A DNA stretch of 64,000 bases. It comes from Megachile rotundata (taxonomy: Eukaryota > Arthropoda > Insecta > Hymenoptera > Megachilidae). The translations under genes were made by a program, and so were the position numbers. The stretch lies in the NCBI RefSeq assembly GCF_050947335.1, contig NC_134985.1, positions 22,311,190-22,375,189 of the forward strand, in the 5' to 3' direction. Below, piece by piece: positions 12,101 to 21,919 of this stretch. Under the pieces are notes generated by a model. That model saw only the letters and a program-made list of their open reading frames with translations, did no database searches and was not told the origin of the DNA. The stretch's first letter is position 1. Every line of letters starts with the position of its first letter.

Positions 12101-15060
12101 AATTCTTCGCGGTCATTATAAGATTTTATGCCAACAGTAACGCGAGTATCGTAAGACTTTTGAAGCACGTTGTGCGTCCGTGTATTTACGTGCACGAGCG
12201 AACAGATGCGCTCCACTGAATCTCTGTTTCACTCTATGACCCTTGCCTGCTACCTCAATGGTGTTGATTGCTTATCTGAATATGCATAATCGCAGCGATA
12301 ATGACAGTGCTCGGCCAAACTTCGAATGCGTCGCGCATATGTAACTAGAGAGCAATTCCCTTATGCCGTATCCACCGGATCTGATCGTGGACAATGAAAC
12401 GGTTCCGGTACTGCTGTCGGTTGTTACGGACCGTTTAATCGTTACGACTAACCTGAATGCTTCGGTATCGTTCGTTTTCGCCCTGTTTCGATCCACTCGA
12501 TCAACGTAACCGATCATTTTCAACTTCACCGGTTTAATGCTGCTTTCATGTTGCTACTCAAGACCATTTTTATTTGAAGGGTTGTTTTAAGTGGCCTTCT
12601 TATTTTGGTGAATGTTTTTGTTTAGGTGATATCCCTATTTGGGATGACGTTTTATAAAATGAACAATTTTTTAAATATTTTGCTATAATATAATTTGCTG
12701 TGCCAAAGATGTAAGAGTTATGCGATATAATGTTCCTAGGTTACGTCTCGGTTACAGATTTGTTTAACGAACATCCTAATGGTAGTTTTCCCGCTCTCGC
12801 CTTCCCTAATGCATTGTCAATATTTTGCCTGTCTCGATCAATATTTTCGTGAAATCCATTTCGAGATATCGAACACTTCGTGTAGGTCCAGTGTCTCTTC
12901 CATTGGTATACATCCCATTTTGCTTTCCATCGAACGTGCCAATATTTGCAGAGGTTTGAGCCGAATAATTATGTTGCAGTCTGTGAACCTACTCGTGTCA
13001 TAGCCTTTAACATTTCCGGGAACTTTAATATCGCAAAAGATTTACTGCAACCAATATTTTATTACATCTAATTATTATTGTATCAACGTTTTACGGTGTG
13101 TCAATTAACCATACTGATTACACCCTTTTCATGAATGAGAGTCGACTAATTATTGTAAATACGATCTGATCAGGGACAATCGGATCGATGGCAGGATTAA
13201 TCAGTTTCATTCATCAACAGATACCCTACTCACATTAGGTCAAATCTGCCGCATGCGCGTATTCGAGTAAAATAGGCGTGTAATTAATTTATTATTGTAA
13301 TATCTAGCTGACTATCAAAGCGAACCTCGTTACGGTTCAGTACAGTGAATTAATAACAGTATGATTACCGGAATTAGCCAAATGCGTCATTAATTATCAG
13401 CTATCAATCAGCGTTTGTTATCTAGGCATCATCGTATTCATATCGAATTACACATGTATAATGAGTCTCTCAATTTCTCCTACTGCTCCATAAACTTCGC
13501 AGGTAAAATCTTGAAAGATTTTAAAGTTAATTAAAACAAAAAAGAAGTTTGTTTAATACATGGAAAGAAGGTATAAACAAAAATCAACGAAGTAACTGAG
13601 AAACTTTCTAATAGCCCGAAGAGGACACCGAGTTCCATCTCCAAATAAGATTCACTTAATATTTGTGAAAAGTTTTCGCAGTTGTGAAAGCGGGAGTGCA
13701 AAGATCTGGGACAATATTAGTTAGAGTAGTATTCTTATCTTTAAGTTACTTGAAATTCTTTGCTAAACTACGTTGTGCGAGACGCCACGCTTCCGTGGCT
13801 CGAAACTTTCAGGTCAAAGTTTCGTTTAGTATTCATTGGGTAAAAATTCAGAATCTTTGCCTTTCGATTGCAAGGTCACTTCGTTCAAAGTCGTTGTCCC
13901 TGCCTCGTGCGACAAATATTAATCTATATTTCAACGCACTGATCCTTTTGCTCAAAATTGAAAAACGTTCTTTCAAGATGAAGACCGTTTATCGAGGGAT
14001 GAAAAAGCTGACAACGTAAAAGAAAAAACATCCGTTTCACCGCACCGAAAATAGCATTCTAATTTTCGTATTCAGCAGAATCGCATCCAAGAACGTTGAC
14101 CCTCTTCAAAGGATATTTGAAACTCTACGGCTAGGTAATACTGCAGTCTCATCGCGTGAACGTATAATCGGCGATTTTTGTCCCTCTTACGGTAGATGGG
14201 ACACCAGAAGCATAACGTCCAAAGGAAGAAGACGAGTGGGCCGTGGTAAGGGAACCGAGCGTGGAATATATAATGTTTTAATTTCGCGGAAAATCTGATG
14301 ATGTAATTTCAAGAGTAGGGCGACGCCCAGCAATTGTTTCAGCCGGCTTTCTACTCCTGCATTATTCATGAATCTTTTCTTTTTTCCTCGTCTCTACGAG
14401 AGGACGATCTTTAACCTCTCTCCTTCTATCCTTCATTTTCGTCCTCTACTTCCCCTTGTTCTTCCGTCCTTCGTTCTTCCTTTCTATCACCTTCTTGTTT
14501 CCTTTTACATCTTACATCTTCTTTAATCAATTTCGTTTTACTCTTTTGGTACATATTCCCTTCCTTTGTGATTTCTTTCCTCTATGACTTCATCGTTCTC
14601 TTTCCTTGCTTTTTCTTCTCCTTCTGCTTCTTCTTTCCGTCGTCTTACCACTCTTTCCTGGTTTTCCTTTTATTTCGCGCGTGGCCATACGCTCTATCTC
14701 TGTTTATCACGGTCCAGTTACTCTCTGCTACGGGTGTAGAAAAGTGTCCGTGGCAGGCAAGCAGCAATGTCTGCACCACCGTGAAACCTTCTGTCATTGC
14801 AGCCTTATTTTGCTTCCTTTGCGGCCGAGAGCAGCTTCGAGGCACACGGCAGAAAAGACGGTTAAGAAAATCGATCGAGGCTAGGCGTCCGCTTCGTAAA
14901 AAACCCACGGAGTTCCCTTCTTTCCCGAATTATGAAAATCACTGTCTTGTTAAGCTCTTCTCGAGAAGGGACGGAAGAGTATGCGTTGATACGCTCTACT
15001 TGTAAAGCAGCTATTATGGAATTCGAAGATGATAAGTACCGTAACTGCTGCGGGTAAGAT

Positions 15061-15395
15061 TTACGTTCTCCCTAGGGCCCCTAACTCATCTCCGGTTTGT
15101 CACGAGAATCTCTAGACTCTTTCTCTTCTAAAATCTATCTAGAGACATTTCCTAATGTCCCCCTAAAATCCACCTGGGCTTTTCCTGCGGTTCGCATAAG
15201 ATCCTCCTGGATCCTGGAACCTACAGTTCGTTTGAACTCTCGCTACTTTCTTTAAGATCTCTTAGGCTTCTTCTAGTGTCTCTCTATGGTCCTTCTAAAC
15301 TTGTTCTAAGGTCGCTACAATCTCTGCGGACTTTTCCAAGAATTCCCTCAGAATCATTTAAGCTTTCTTTAGGATCTCTAGAAACAGTTAAGCAT
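15061..15395. repeat. Second degenerate pyrimidine-rich repeat field
   Basis: About 335 bases of loosely repeated C/T-rich units, including TCTCCCTAGGGCCCC, CCCCCTAAAATCCACC, AGATCTCTTAGGCTTCTTC and AGGATCTCTAG. They resemble the field at 7690-7905 in style and word content. No coding potential or terminal inverted repeats were seen. Confidence 0.45.
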
Positions 15396-17329
15396 GTCTT
15401 TTACACCATTCCTTGATGGAAGAAAACCTACACGCGCTTACTTTAAACTTTCTTTAAATTCTGATATGCTGTGGCTTCATTTCCACAGTATGAGGTAACG
15501 CGAATAACTTGTTTGCAGTTTTATTAGCAATAAGAAACGTTGATTCCAACTTTCGAGTCACTGCTGGATCCTTGTTGTCCTTGGAATCCCTATGTCGGAT
15601 ATTAATCTTCTTACTTGGTTGCAACACGTTCAGTCGGAAAATCTTGACGAAAATAAACTTCTCTGATAGAAAGAATCTGATTGACGATGAAAGCGTCAGA
15701 GAATTTTTCATAAATCTCGAGACTCTTTCTTTCAACAACCTCTTTCCAACAAGGTCAATAAAATGCTAATGTCGTCATGTAATATTAAATCGTTATTGAA
15801 CAAGCATTAAACATGCAAATATTGAATGACCGGCGGAAATTGGAATTTTCCTTGAGGATATTCCAATCTTTACTGAGAATTCGACGGAAGAAGCAAACGT
15901 TTGATATTCGTTTCTCTAAAATCTCTGAATTTTTATATCGTCGAGGAAAATCGTAGTACAATGTGAAAGAAGAAAGGGCTTCAAGGTTTCGAGAATTGCA
16001 ATAAGTCAACAAATATTATATAGACAATTTTTATTGTAAAAAGGTAATTAAATCCAAATTCAAATTTGTAGATGTTGGTAACGTAACAAGTTCAGTCGAT
16101 AAATAAGTTAATGACATAAGTTTATCAGAAACAAATCCGTCGGTAAGAGCTTTTTTTATCGTGCATTGATAAGTATGGACAAAAAACTAAATATTAACAA
16201 TACCATTGTTAATAACAATAAAGATAATAAAAAGTAACAGATAAAATTATAACAAGCGAAAGATTAAGTGATAAATGTAAATTCCACATAAAAGTTATTT
16301 TAACATTGTCGATAGGTCAGATGTTTCATAAACATACGTAGAATTTTCGAAGTAATCAGCTTAATTATCATAATTAAAGTGAATAGCCGTTCACTTGAAT
16401 TTGTGAGTATAAATTTATTCTGGCAGCACCCAATCAATACAACTACAATTACTGTAGCCCTGTACAACAAAACGATACGTTGATACGACAATGAAAATGA
16501 TGATCCGATATGAAATCATCTTGTTAATGTGCATTTTGCTTTGAACAAAGATACGCTGAATATTACCACTCATGTTTGTTAATACCGATCGTTCCATTAG
16601 CATCATCATGCAGAAACACCAAAATGCTTTAATTAATAAAGATTAAATAAACATGTACAGAGAATTATATTCCATTCAAACGAGTGAAACATATATCAAA
16701 CTTTCAGCAAGCTCATTTAAAATTTTCTTTGAAGTTACGATTATTCATACATTATTATTCAACTGAATAATCGTTAATTAAATTATGTATTTCATATTAA
16801 AAAGCATTTTTCGTGTATATACATTTGAATTCGCAATACCTTTCCCAAGTATTCTAATAGCCAAATTACAGCAGCTAAATGAGTACTTAGTTGAAACTAC
16901 GGAAAAGCTGTTAACCTAATGCGGTACTATAATCTCGTTAATACTGGCTGTATCGTATCTCTAGTTGGCGAGTACACCAAAATCTCCAGATGTGCAAATC
17001 CACTAGAAGTGGAAAGTGTACCACAATGAACACGATATTGCATTTACCATATGTTTGATACTATACATGAAATTATTATACCTGAATACTATGGTAAACT
17101 AATGTAATATAAATGTAAATAGAACTAATGAATGCAGTTTTGCATGTGCTTATTTTATTTCGATATATTACAGTAAAGATACATGTAATGAATTGTTATA
17201 TTAAAATTGTTAATTACTTTACTGTAACTTCTCGAAGTGCCTCGTTGTTAATACCTGAAAAAAATACAGACATATACATATATAATGGTCTTTTTTTTAT
17301 AATTGAATTAAATAAACAAGTTACACTAA

Positions 17330-17391
17330 TATCAGAAGTAGCAAATTTAAAATCATGGCATTCATAGATCTTGGTGAATGAATCATCACAT
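17330..17391 (-). ncRNA. U24-type box C/D snoRNA, copy 4 (divergent)
   Basis: On the minus strand, box C GTGATGA (17389-17383) is followed by the guide TCACCAAGATCT, a weak D' (ATGA), a C'-like CATGATT, a second guide AATTTGCTACTT and box D CTGA (17335-17332). Both guides are complementary to the conserved 28S rRNA stretch AGATCTTGGTGG...TAGCAAAT, the target of U24 (SNORD24). Compared with the other three copies, the second guide has two extra bases before box D. The predicted methylation site would therefore shift by two nucleotides, or be lost. Confidence 0.72.
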
Positions 17392-17580
17392 AAAAGAATA
17401 ATCTATATTGTCAATCCGCATTTAAATCATTGAATATATAATTAAATAAATATAATTACCTTCCCCATCAATGTCCACTGAACGTTTACACCGAACTTAG
17501 AATCAGAACCACCTATAAAATAATAAAACTATATTAATGTCATTCTTATACTTTCTAAACTAGAACTTTTATCACGAATT

Positions 17581-17649
17581 TATCAGATAGCAAATACAAG
17601 TCCGAATCATGGCATTCATAGATCTTGGTGGTTCAAAATTTCATCATAA
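17581..17649 (-). ncRNA. U24-type box C/D snoRNA, copy 3
   Basis: Minus strand: box C ATGATGA (17647-17641), guide GAACCACCAAGATCT, D' ATGA, C'-like CATGATT, guide GTATTTGCTAT, box D CTGA (17586-17583). The first guide pairs with 28S GATCTTGGTGGT over 12 bases and the second with TAGCAAATA over 9. By the D+5 rule both would target C residues, matching the two sites known for U24. It lies in the intron between exons 17710-17749 and 17460-17512. Confidence 0.82.
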
Positions 17650-17815
17650 AAAGATTGAAACTATACGAAAGTATTAAATAAATAAATGCATATATATATA
17701 AGTACTTACATATTATACAGTCCAATGGATCATCTGCTAGCAACTAACTCTGAAAAAAATTGTTCTTATTAATACCAAAGTTAAAACTAACAAGTAAATT
17801 TTATGATGTTGTATA

Positions 17816-17884
17816 TATCAGATAGCAAATACGAAATCTAATCATGGCATTCATAGATCTTGGTGGTTCGAAATTTCATCATAA
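17816..17884 (-). ncRNA. U24-type box C/D snoRNA, copy 2
   Basis: Minus strand: box C ATGATGA (17882-17876), guide GAACCACCAAGATCT, D' ATGA, C'-like CATGATT, guide GTATTTGCTAT, box D CTGA (17821-17818). The core is nearly identical to copy 3, including the flanking intron sequence AGTTTCAATCTTTTT, which indicates a recent tandem duplication of about 235 bases. Confidence 0.82.
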
Positions 17885-18048
17885 AAAGATTGAAACTATA
17901 TTCAAATATTAAATAAATAAATGTATATATACAATTACTTACATGTTATATAGTCCAATAGATTATCTGCTTGCAACTAAATCTGAAAACAATTTTTCTC
18001 GTTAATACTAAAGTTAAAACTAACAAATAAATTTTATAAAGTAGTGTA

Positions 18049-18118
18049 TATCAGATTAGCAAATACGAAATCTAATCATGGCATTCATAGATCTTGGTGG
18101 TTGAAAATTTCATCATAT
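18049..18118 (-). ncRNA. U24-type box C/D snoRNA, copy 1
   Basis: Minus strand: box C ATGATGA (18116-18110), guide CAACCACCAAGATCT, D' ATGA, C'-like CATGATT, guide GTATTTGCTAAT, box D CTGA (18054-18051). Same layout as copies 2 and 3. The second guide has one extra base before box D (GCTAAT versus GCTAT). It lies in the intron between exons 18183-18218 and 17943-17982. Confidence 0.8.
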
Positions 18119-18525
18119 GAATTAAGTAATTCTTAGATATAAAAAATTAACATCAGTGCTTTAAGAACACAACGTAACTTACCTATTTAGAGAACTTCTC
18201 AATATGGAACTGACAAATCTGTAAATAAAATCATAAAAACAATAATTTCAATGTTATTACTTATACATGTATGTACATACATATTTGTAAAATAACTCAC
18301 CTTCCATGGACACATGTTTATTCATATTTCTGTAATGAAACTGATGAAATAAGTACACTAGACATAGTTACAAGGGAGAAATGTTACAGTATTTATTTTA
18401 ACATTTAAATGCTTATATACTTCTTTATAATAATTTCTGATATCAGCTAACTATGTTTTACCTGAACCTAAACAAATCTCCTTTGTAACAAATGTCACAT
18501 TTATACATTTACATTAAAACATATA

Positions 18526-18531
18526 TTTATT
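18526..18531 (-). terminator. Poly(A) signal of eL28
   Basis: AATAAA on the minus strand, 13 bases after the eL28 stop codon, fits a short ribosomal-protein 3' UTR. If it is bypassed, the transcript would reach the splice donor at 18461 and the downstream snoRNA exons. Confidence 0.6.
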
Positions 18532-18543
18532 AATGTATACAAA

Positions 18544-19118
18544 TTAATCTGCCTTTTTTGTTGTGCGAGTCTTCTTTGCAGGTAAAGGCTTTTGGGAACG
18601 TAAAACAGCACTGGCACGACGTAATGCAGCCTAAAAGTAATCCACACAATATTTTAGTATTTTCTTTCTTCTCACATACAAAACAGAAGACATCTCTGTA
18701 ACAAGTAAATTTACCTTGCAAAGATCTACACGATATTTATTCTTTGTAAGCAACCTTTTCAATTTATGTAAAGAACGACGAGCTCCAGCTTTCATCGTGC
18801 ATCGAACAGTGGATTTAGCAGGCTTTTTAATTGATCTTGGTTTCTTATAAACAACTGTAAATCCTTTTTTATCAGGAGTATCAATAACACCAACACTCTT
18901 CCTATGAATTAAACCCGAATAACGATAGCTACTCAAATTTGTCAAATTGTTGGGTTCCTAAAATTTTTTAAATAATCATTTTGAAACTTACATATTTAAA
19001 TATTAACTAAAGATATGAAACTAGTACACACCGTAGAAAATGGTTTACTGATATTGCGCTTCTTGAGAAGGAAGGCATTGTTATTACGAATTATCATCCA
19101 ATTTAAATGAGATGACAT
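18544..19118 (-). CDS. RpL28: Large ribosomal subunit protein eL28 (RpL28)
   Basis: A structural protein of the cytoplasmic 60S ribosomal subunit. Coding exons are 19032-19118 (MSSHLNWMIIRNNNAFLLKK...), 18715-18957 (EPNNLTNLSSYRYSGLIHRK...) and 18544-18630 (AALRRASAVLRSQKPLPAKK...). All junctions are phase 0 with GT-AG sites, giving 138 residues against 137 in human eL28. The SYRYSGLIHRKSVGV block, KNKYRVDL and ALRRASAVLRSQKP are characteristic of the family, and the C-terminus is basic. A non-coding first exon ends at 19376 and is joined to an acceptor just upstream of the ATG, a common design in ribosomal protein genes. Immediately downstream lies the U24 snoRNA array. SAMTOR is upstream on the same strand, about 150 bases from the likely start of transcription. 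Confidence 0.96.
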
Positions 19119-19375
19119 CTTGGATGGTCTGAAAAAATATTGAACTCTAGCATTTAAGTTTTAATACATATTTAACTTATATGAATTATAACTATAAAAT
19201 TTGGCAGCTGCAAACCTAACCTAAATTATTAATTGCTAAAAGTACAACACATTTTGAGAAAATATACATATTTTATCAGTGCAAACGAAATAACTTCTTA
19301 AACAATCTTATTAGAAACTCTGATAAATAGCAAAATATTACTTGTGATTATAATAAACAGTAAAAACGTACTTAC

Positions 19376-19430
19376 CACGTGTACGACCAACGAACAGAAG
19401 CAAGAAAGAACTTCTCAAGATGGTGTGCAA
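19376..19430 (-). promoter_or_regulatory. eL28 non-coding first exon with TOP-like start
   Basis: A donor GTAAG at 19375-19371 (minus) closes a non-coding exon. It contains a pyrimidine run TTCTTTCTTGCTTC (about 19397-19410), which suits the terminal oligopyrimidine start typical of ribosomal protein mRNAs. The exact start site is inferred. Confidence 0.55.
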
Positions 19431-19531
19431 AATGGGTGCCAATTTGACTAAAATTAACAAATGTCCCTATACATTGTATAGTTATAAAAGGATTTAGAAA
19501 ATATAGAAGAAAATTATAAAAAAGCCAAACG

Positions 19532-19537
19532 TTTATT
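19532..19537 (-). terminator. Poly(A) signal of SAMTOR
   Basis: AATAAA on the minus strand, about 50 bases after the SAMTOR stop codon and upstream of the eL28 start region. Confidence 0.55.
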
Positions 19538-19587
19538 TTATGTCTATAATTCTTTATAAAACTGTTACTTCATAAAATCCTTTATAA

Positions 19588-20755
19588 TTAAAAGATATCT
19601 TTATTAAAAGGTAGTTCCTGAAACATAGATGTCACTTCTTCCGAATCGTATTCTTCCTGTTGTTTGATTTCACTGGATGCATTTCGAAAATCTTGTGGAA
19701 TATAAATTGTTGTACTATCGTAATATAACATATCGGTCATCGGAAAATTTTGTAAATTTGCCCACCTTATTGCAACATCTTTATATATACATTTTCTAAA
19801 CACAACACAATGCATGTGCCGTAGCTTTTCATATTTTATCCTCATAAATCCTAATTTACTCAATACATATCTCCATGATTTCATAAATTTAGCATTGGCA
19901 TTAACATGCTTTGAATCAGGACTTATAATGATAAGTATACCACCAGCTTCTAACAAATTATAAGCTTTCTTACAACAAATATATCTCTGTTTTGGACATG
20001 GTAAATATTCCAAAAATAAAGAAAATACAACTACATGGAAAGAGTCTTCTGGTAATTGTAAAACTTGTTGCTGATCGCTAGAAAGGATCTTTTCTTTTCC
20101 AATATGAACATTTAAAAAGTCACAGCATAAAACTTTATCTGGTATACCATGTAGATCTATTGCTGTCACTTCAAAAAGGTCTGAAGTTCCAAAAGGGTTA
20201 TAACAACTTCCTACATCTAATAATCGTATTTTTTTAATAGACTGTGCCATATTATTATCAAAATATTTTGATACTGAACTTTCCTCATTTTTAATATTCG
20301 AATTACAGATTACAGGAACTTCTGTGGTTTCTGGATTATTGATTTTTACTTTAATAGTTTCTTCTCTGTTGTCATATTTCTGACTTCCACCATTTAAAAA
20401 ATATTCTTCGCATTGAGATTTAACCCATTCTATTCTACAATAAGTTGAATTTTCCGTATTCATATTATTTTCCATCCAATATGTTGTAGCCAATTTTTGC
20501 ATAGAACATGCATATTTCTAAAAATGCAATAGGTAATTATTAATATAAATTTTTAAATAAATTATAGGAAACCATTGTTTAAAAAATATCATGCAAACAT
20601 ATATGTTTATAAAGGAATCAAACCTGTAAAACATCTTTACGTGTTACGTGACGATTCCATGCAATCTCAGGACCGTAAGCCTGAGCTTCTTTTCGCAACG
20701 TGGCATGAGTAGTTTTTATAATATCTGCTAAATATTTATGTTCCTCTGTCGCCAT
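19588..20755 (-). CDS. Samtor: SAMTOR, S-adenosylmethionine sensor upstream of mTORC1 (BMT2 homologue)
   Basis: SAMTOR binds S-adenosylmethionine through a class I methyltransferase fold and regulates mTORC1 via GATOR1/KICSTOR. Exon 1 (20624-20755) encodes 44 residues, MATEEHKYLADIIKTTHATL to RKDVLQ. After a short intron, exon 2 (19588-20517) continues KYACSMQKLATTYWMENN, for a total of 353 residues. Family blocks are clear: RIEWVKSQCEEYFLNGG, the motif I SAM-binding loop IRLLDVGSCYNPF, the CDFLNV strand, FHVVVFSLFLEYLPCPKQR, YICCKKAYNLLEAGG, IIISPDSKH, the LGFMRIKYEKLRHMH block and the C-terminal YIPQDF. The acidic C-terminal tail matches the animal form. The protein is slightly shorter than human SAMTOR because the N-terminal extension is brief. 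It is head-to-head with Ube2g2. Confidence 0.94.
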
Positions 20756-20932
20756 TTAAATTTCTGAATCTACATCGTTTGTAGTAAAATTTTGAAAAAA
20801 TAAGTTGTCGACTTTTTAATAAAGTAATTATACACAGATAAATCAATGCTTTTCATTACTTCAACCTTAACCTAATATTCATCTTCTGACATTTTCCTGA
20901 AATGTCATTATCAGCCTTCCATGATCAAAACA
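20756..20932. promoter_or_regulatory. Shared divergent promoter of SAMTOR and Ube2g2
   Basis: Only 177 bases separate the two start codons, which point away from each other. No TATA box stands out on either side, in keeping with housekeeping genes. Both promoters and 5' leaders must fit in this interval. Confidence 0.75.
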
Positions 20933-21834
20933 ATGGCGGGTTCTGCGCTAAGACGATTAATGGCAGAATATAAACGTGAGAATCAAATTTAATCGTGCAC
21001 CGTACACTTTTCTAGAAGTCTTGTCTGAACATTTGTTACTTGCAATTCTTTTTACTTAATTTCGGACAATATTGTAATAAATGATGGGTAATTTGCAGAG
21101 CTAACCTTAAATCCTCCCGAAGGAATTATTGCTGGTCCAATGAACGAAGAGAATTTTTTTGAATGGGAAGCTTTTATTAGGTATGTATTAAATTGCAAAC
21201 TTGATTCTTGCATTTGATGCAAACACTATAACTCCTATATTCTATCTGTGATACATTCACCATAAAGTTCCTATTTCATGTTTCGTAATTTAGATATTTT
21301 ATATTTATAACATATGCTAAAGGAGACTTTTAATAGATCATGTTCATGTTAAAAATCTTGAATTTATTTGCAGTGGACCAGAAGGAACATGCTTCGAAGG
21401 TGGTGTATTTCCTGCAACATTAATATTTCCACCAGATTATCCTCTAAGTCCGCCAAAGATGCAATTTACTTGTGAAATGTTTCATCCAAATAGTAAGACT
21501 TGTTTAAATTTAAAATAGTGTTATTTCATAGGAATGAGTCATGAAGGACTTGCAACAATTTGATTTTTACTTAGTTTATGCAGATGGAAGAGTATGTATA
21601 AGCATATTACATGCACCCGGTGATGATCCTATGGGCTATGAAAGTAGTGCAGAAAGATGGAGTCCAGTTCAAAGTGTGGAAAAAATATTATTAAGTGTCG
21701 TAAGTATGTTGGCAGAGCCAAATGATGAAAGTGGAGCAAATGTTGATGCTGCTAAAATGTGGAGAGAGAATCGTCCAGAATTTGAAAGAATTGCTCAAAA
21801 GCTAGTTAGGAAAACTCTTGGTATTCCTCCATAA
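20933..21834 (+). CDS. Ube2g2: Ubiquitin-conjugating enzyme E2 G2 (Ubc7 type)
   Basis: The E2 enzyme of ER-associated degradation, which works with membrane E3 ligases of the Hrd1 and gp78 type. Exons are 20933-20975 (MAGSALRRLMAEYK), 21099-21180, 21374-21492 and 21575-21834, giving 167 residues against 165 in human UBE2G2. The catalytic cysteine is C89 in GRVCISIL. It is followed by the acidic-loop insertion typical of this class (HAPGDDPMGYESSAERWSP). HPN upstream of the active site is present, split across the exon 3/4 junction. SVVSMLAEPNDESGANVDA is nearly invariant in the family. Introns lie in phases 1, 2 and 1, and all obey GT-AG. Confidence 0.97.
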
Positions 21835-21913
21835 ATTAATCTAATATTTAACTGAAAATGGAAACATAATTCAAATATGTGGTTCAGTGGGAAATATATG
21901 TTGTGTTTAAAAT

Positions 21914-21919
21914 AATAAA
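21914..21919 (+). terminator. Poly(A) signal of Ube2g2
   Basis: AATAAA about 80 bases after the stop codon; another AATAAA follows shortly downstream in the same AT-rich tract. Confidence 0.5.

Larger units (their letters stand above)
8749..17139. other. Long intergenic region, no gene recognised
   Basis: Between the chemosensory protein promoter and the snoRNA host region I see no supported gene. The interval contains a (TC)n tract at 8794-8809, a degenerate repeat at 9030-9112, a C/T-rich tract around 14380-14660 and a pyrimidine-rich repeat field at 15061-15395. Open frames of 60-145 codons (for example 14568-15005 on plus) arise from the biased composition and resemble no known family. 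Base composition becomes markedly more AT-rich from about 15.8 kb onward. Confidence 0.5.
17140..18543 (-). ncRNA. snoRNA host region: short non-coding exons whose introns carry U24-type snoRNAs
   Basis: On the minus strand, a chain of good splice sites defines tiny exons. A donor at 18461 ends an exon continuous with the eL28 3' UTR. Further exons are 18301-18329 (29 nt), 18183-18218 (36 nt), 17943-17982 (40 nt), 17710-17749 (40 nt) and 17460-17512 (53 nt). A terminal exon starts at 17254, with AATAAA at 17159-17154. The exons share no long reading frame. Exons 17943-17982 and 17710-17749 match at 34 of 40 positions, so an exon-plus-intron unit was duplicated. Each of the last four introns holds one box C/D snoRNA. 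The pattern resembles animal snoRNA host genes whose exons are by-products. Because no separate promoter is obvious and the first donor lies in the eL28 3' UTR, read-through from eL28 is my preferred explanation, but this is inference. Confidence 0.72.

Noticed and set aside
14568..15005. 145-codon plus-strand frame with a Phe/Leu-rich start
   Set aside because: The hydrophobic start is the translation of a C/T-rich tract, not a credible membrane protein; frames on the other strand are equally open.
18219..18300. A further snoRNA in host intron 2
   Set aside because: No RUGAUGA box C or paired CTGA box D; the intron is only 82 bases and AT-rich throughout.
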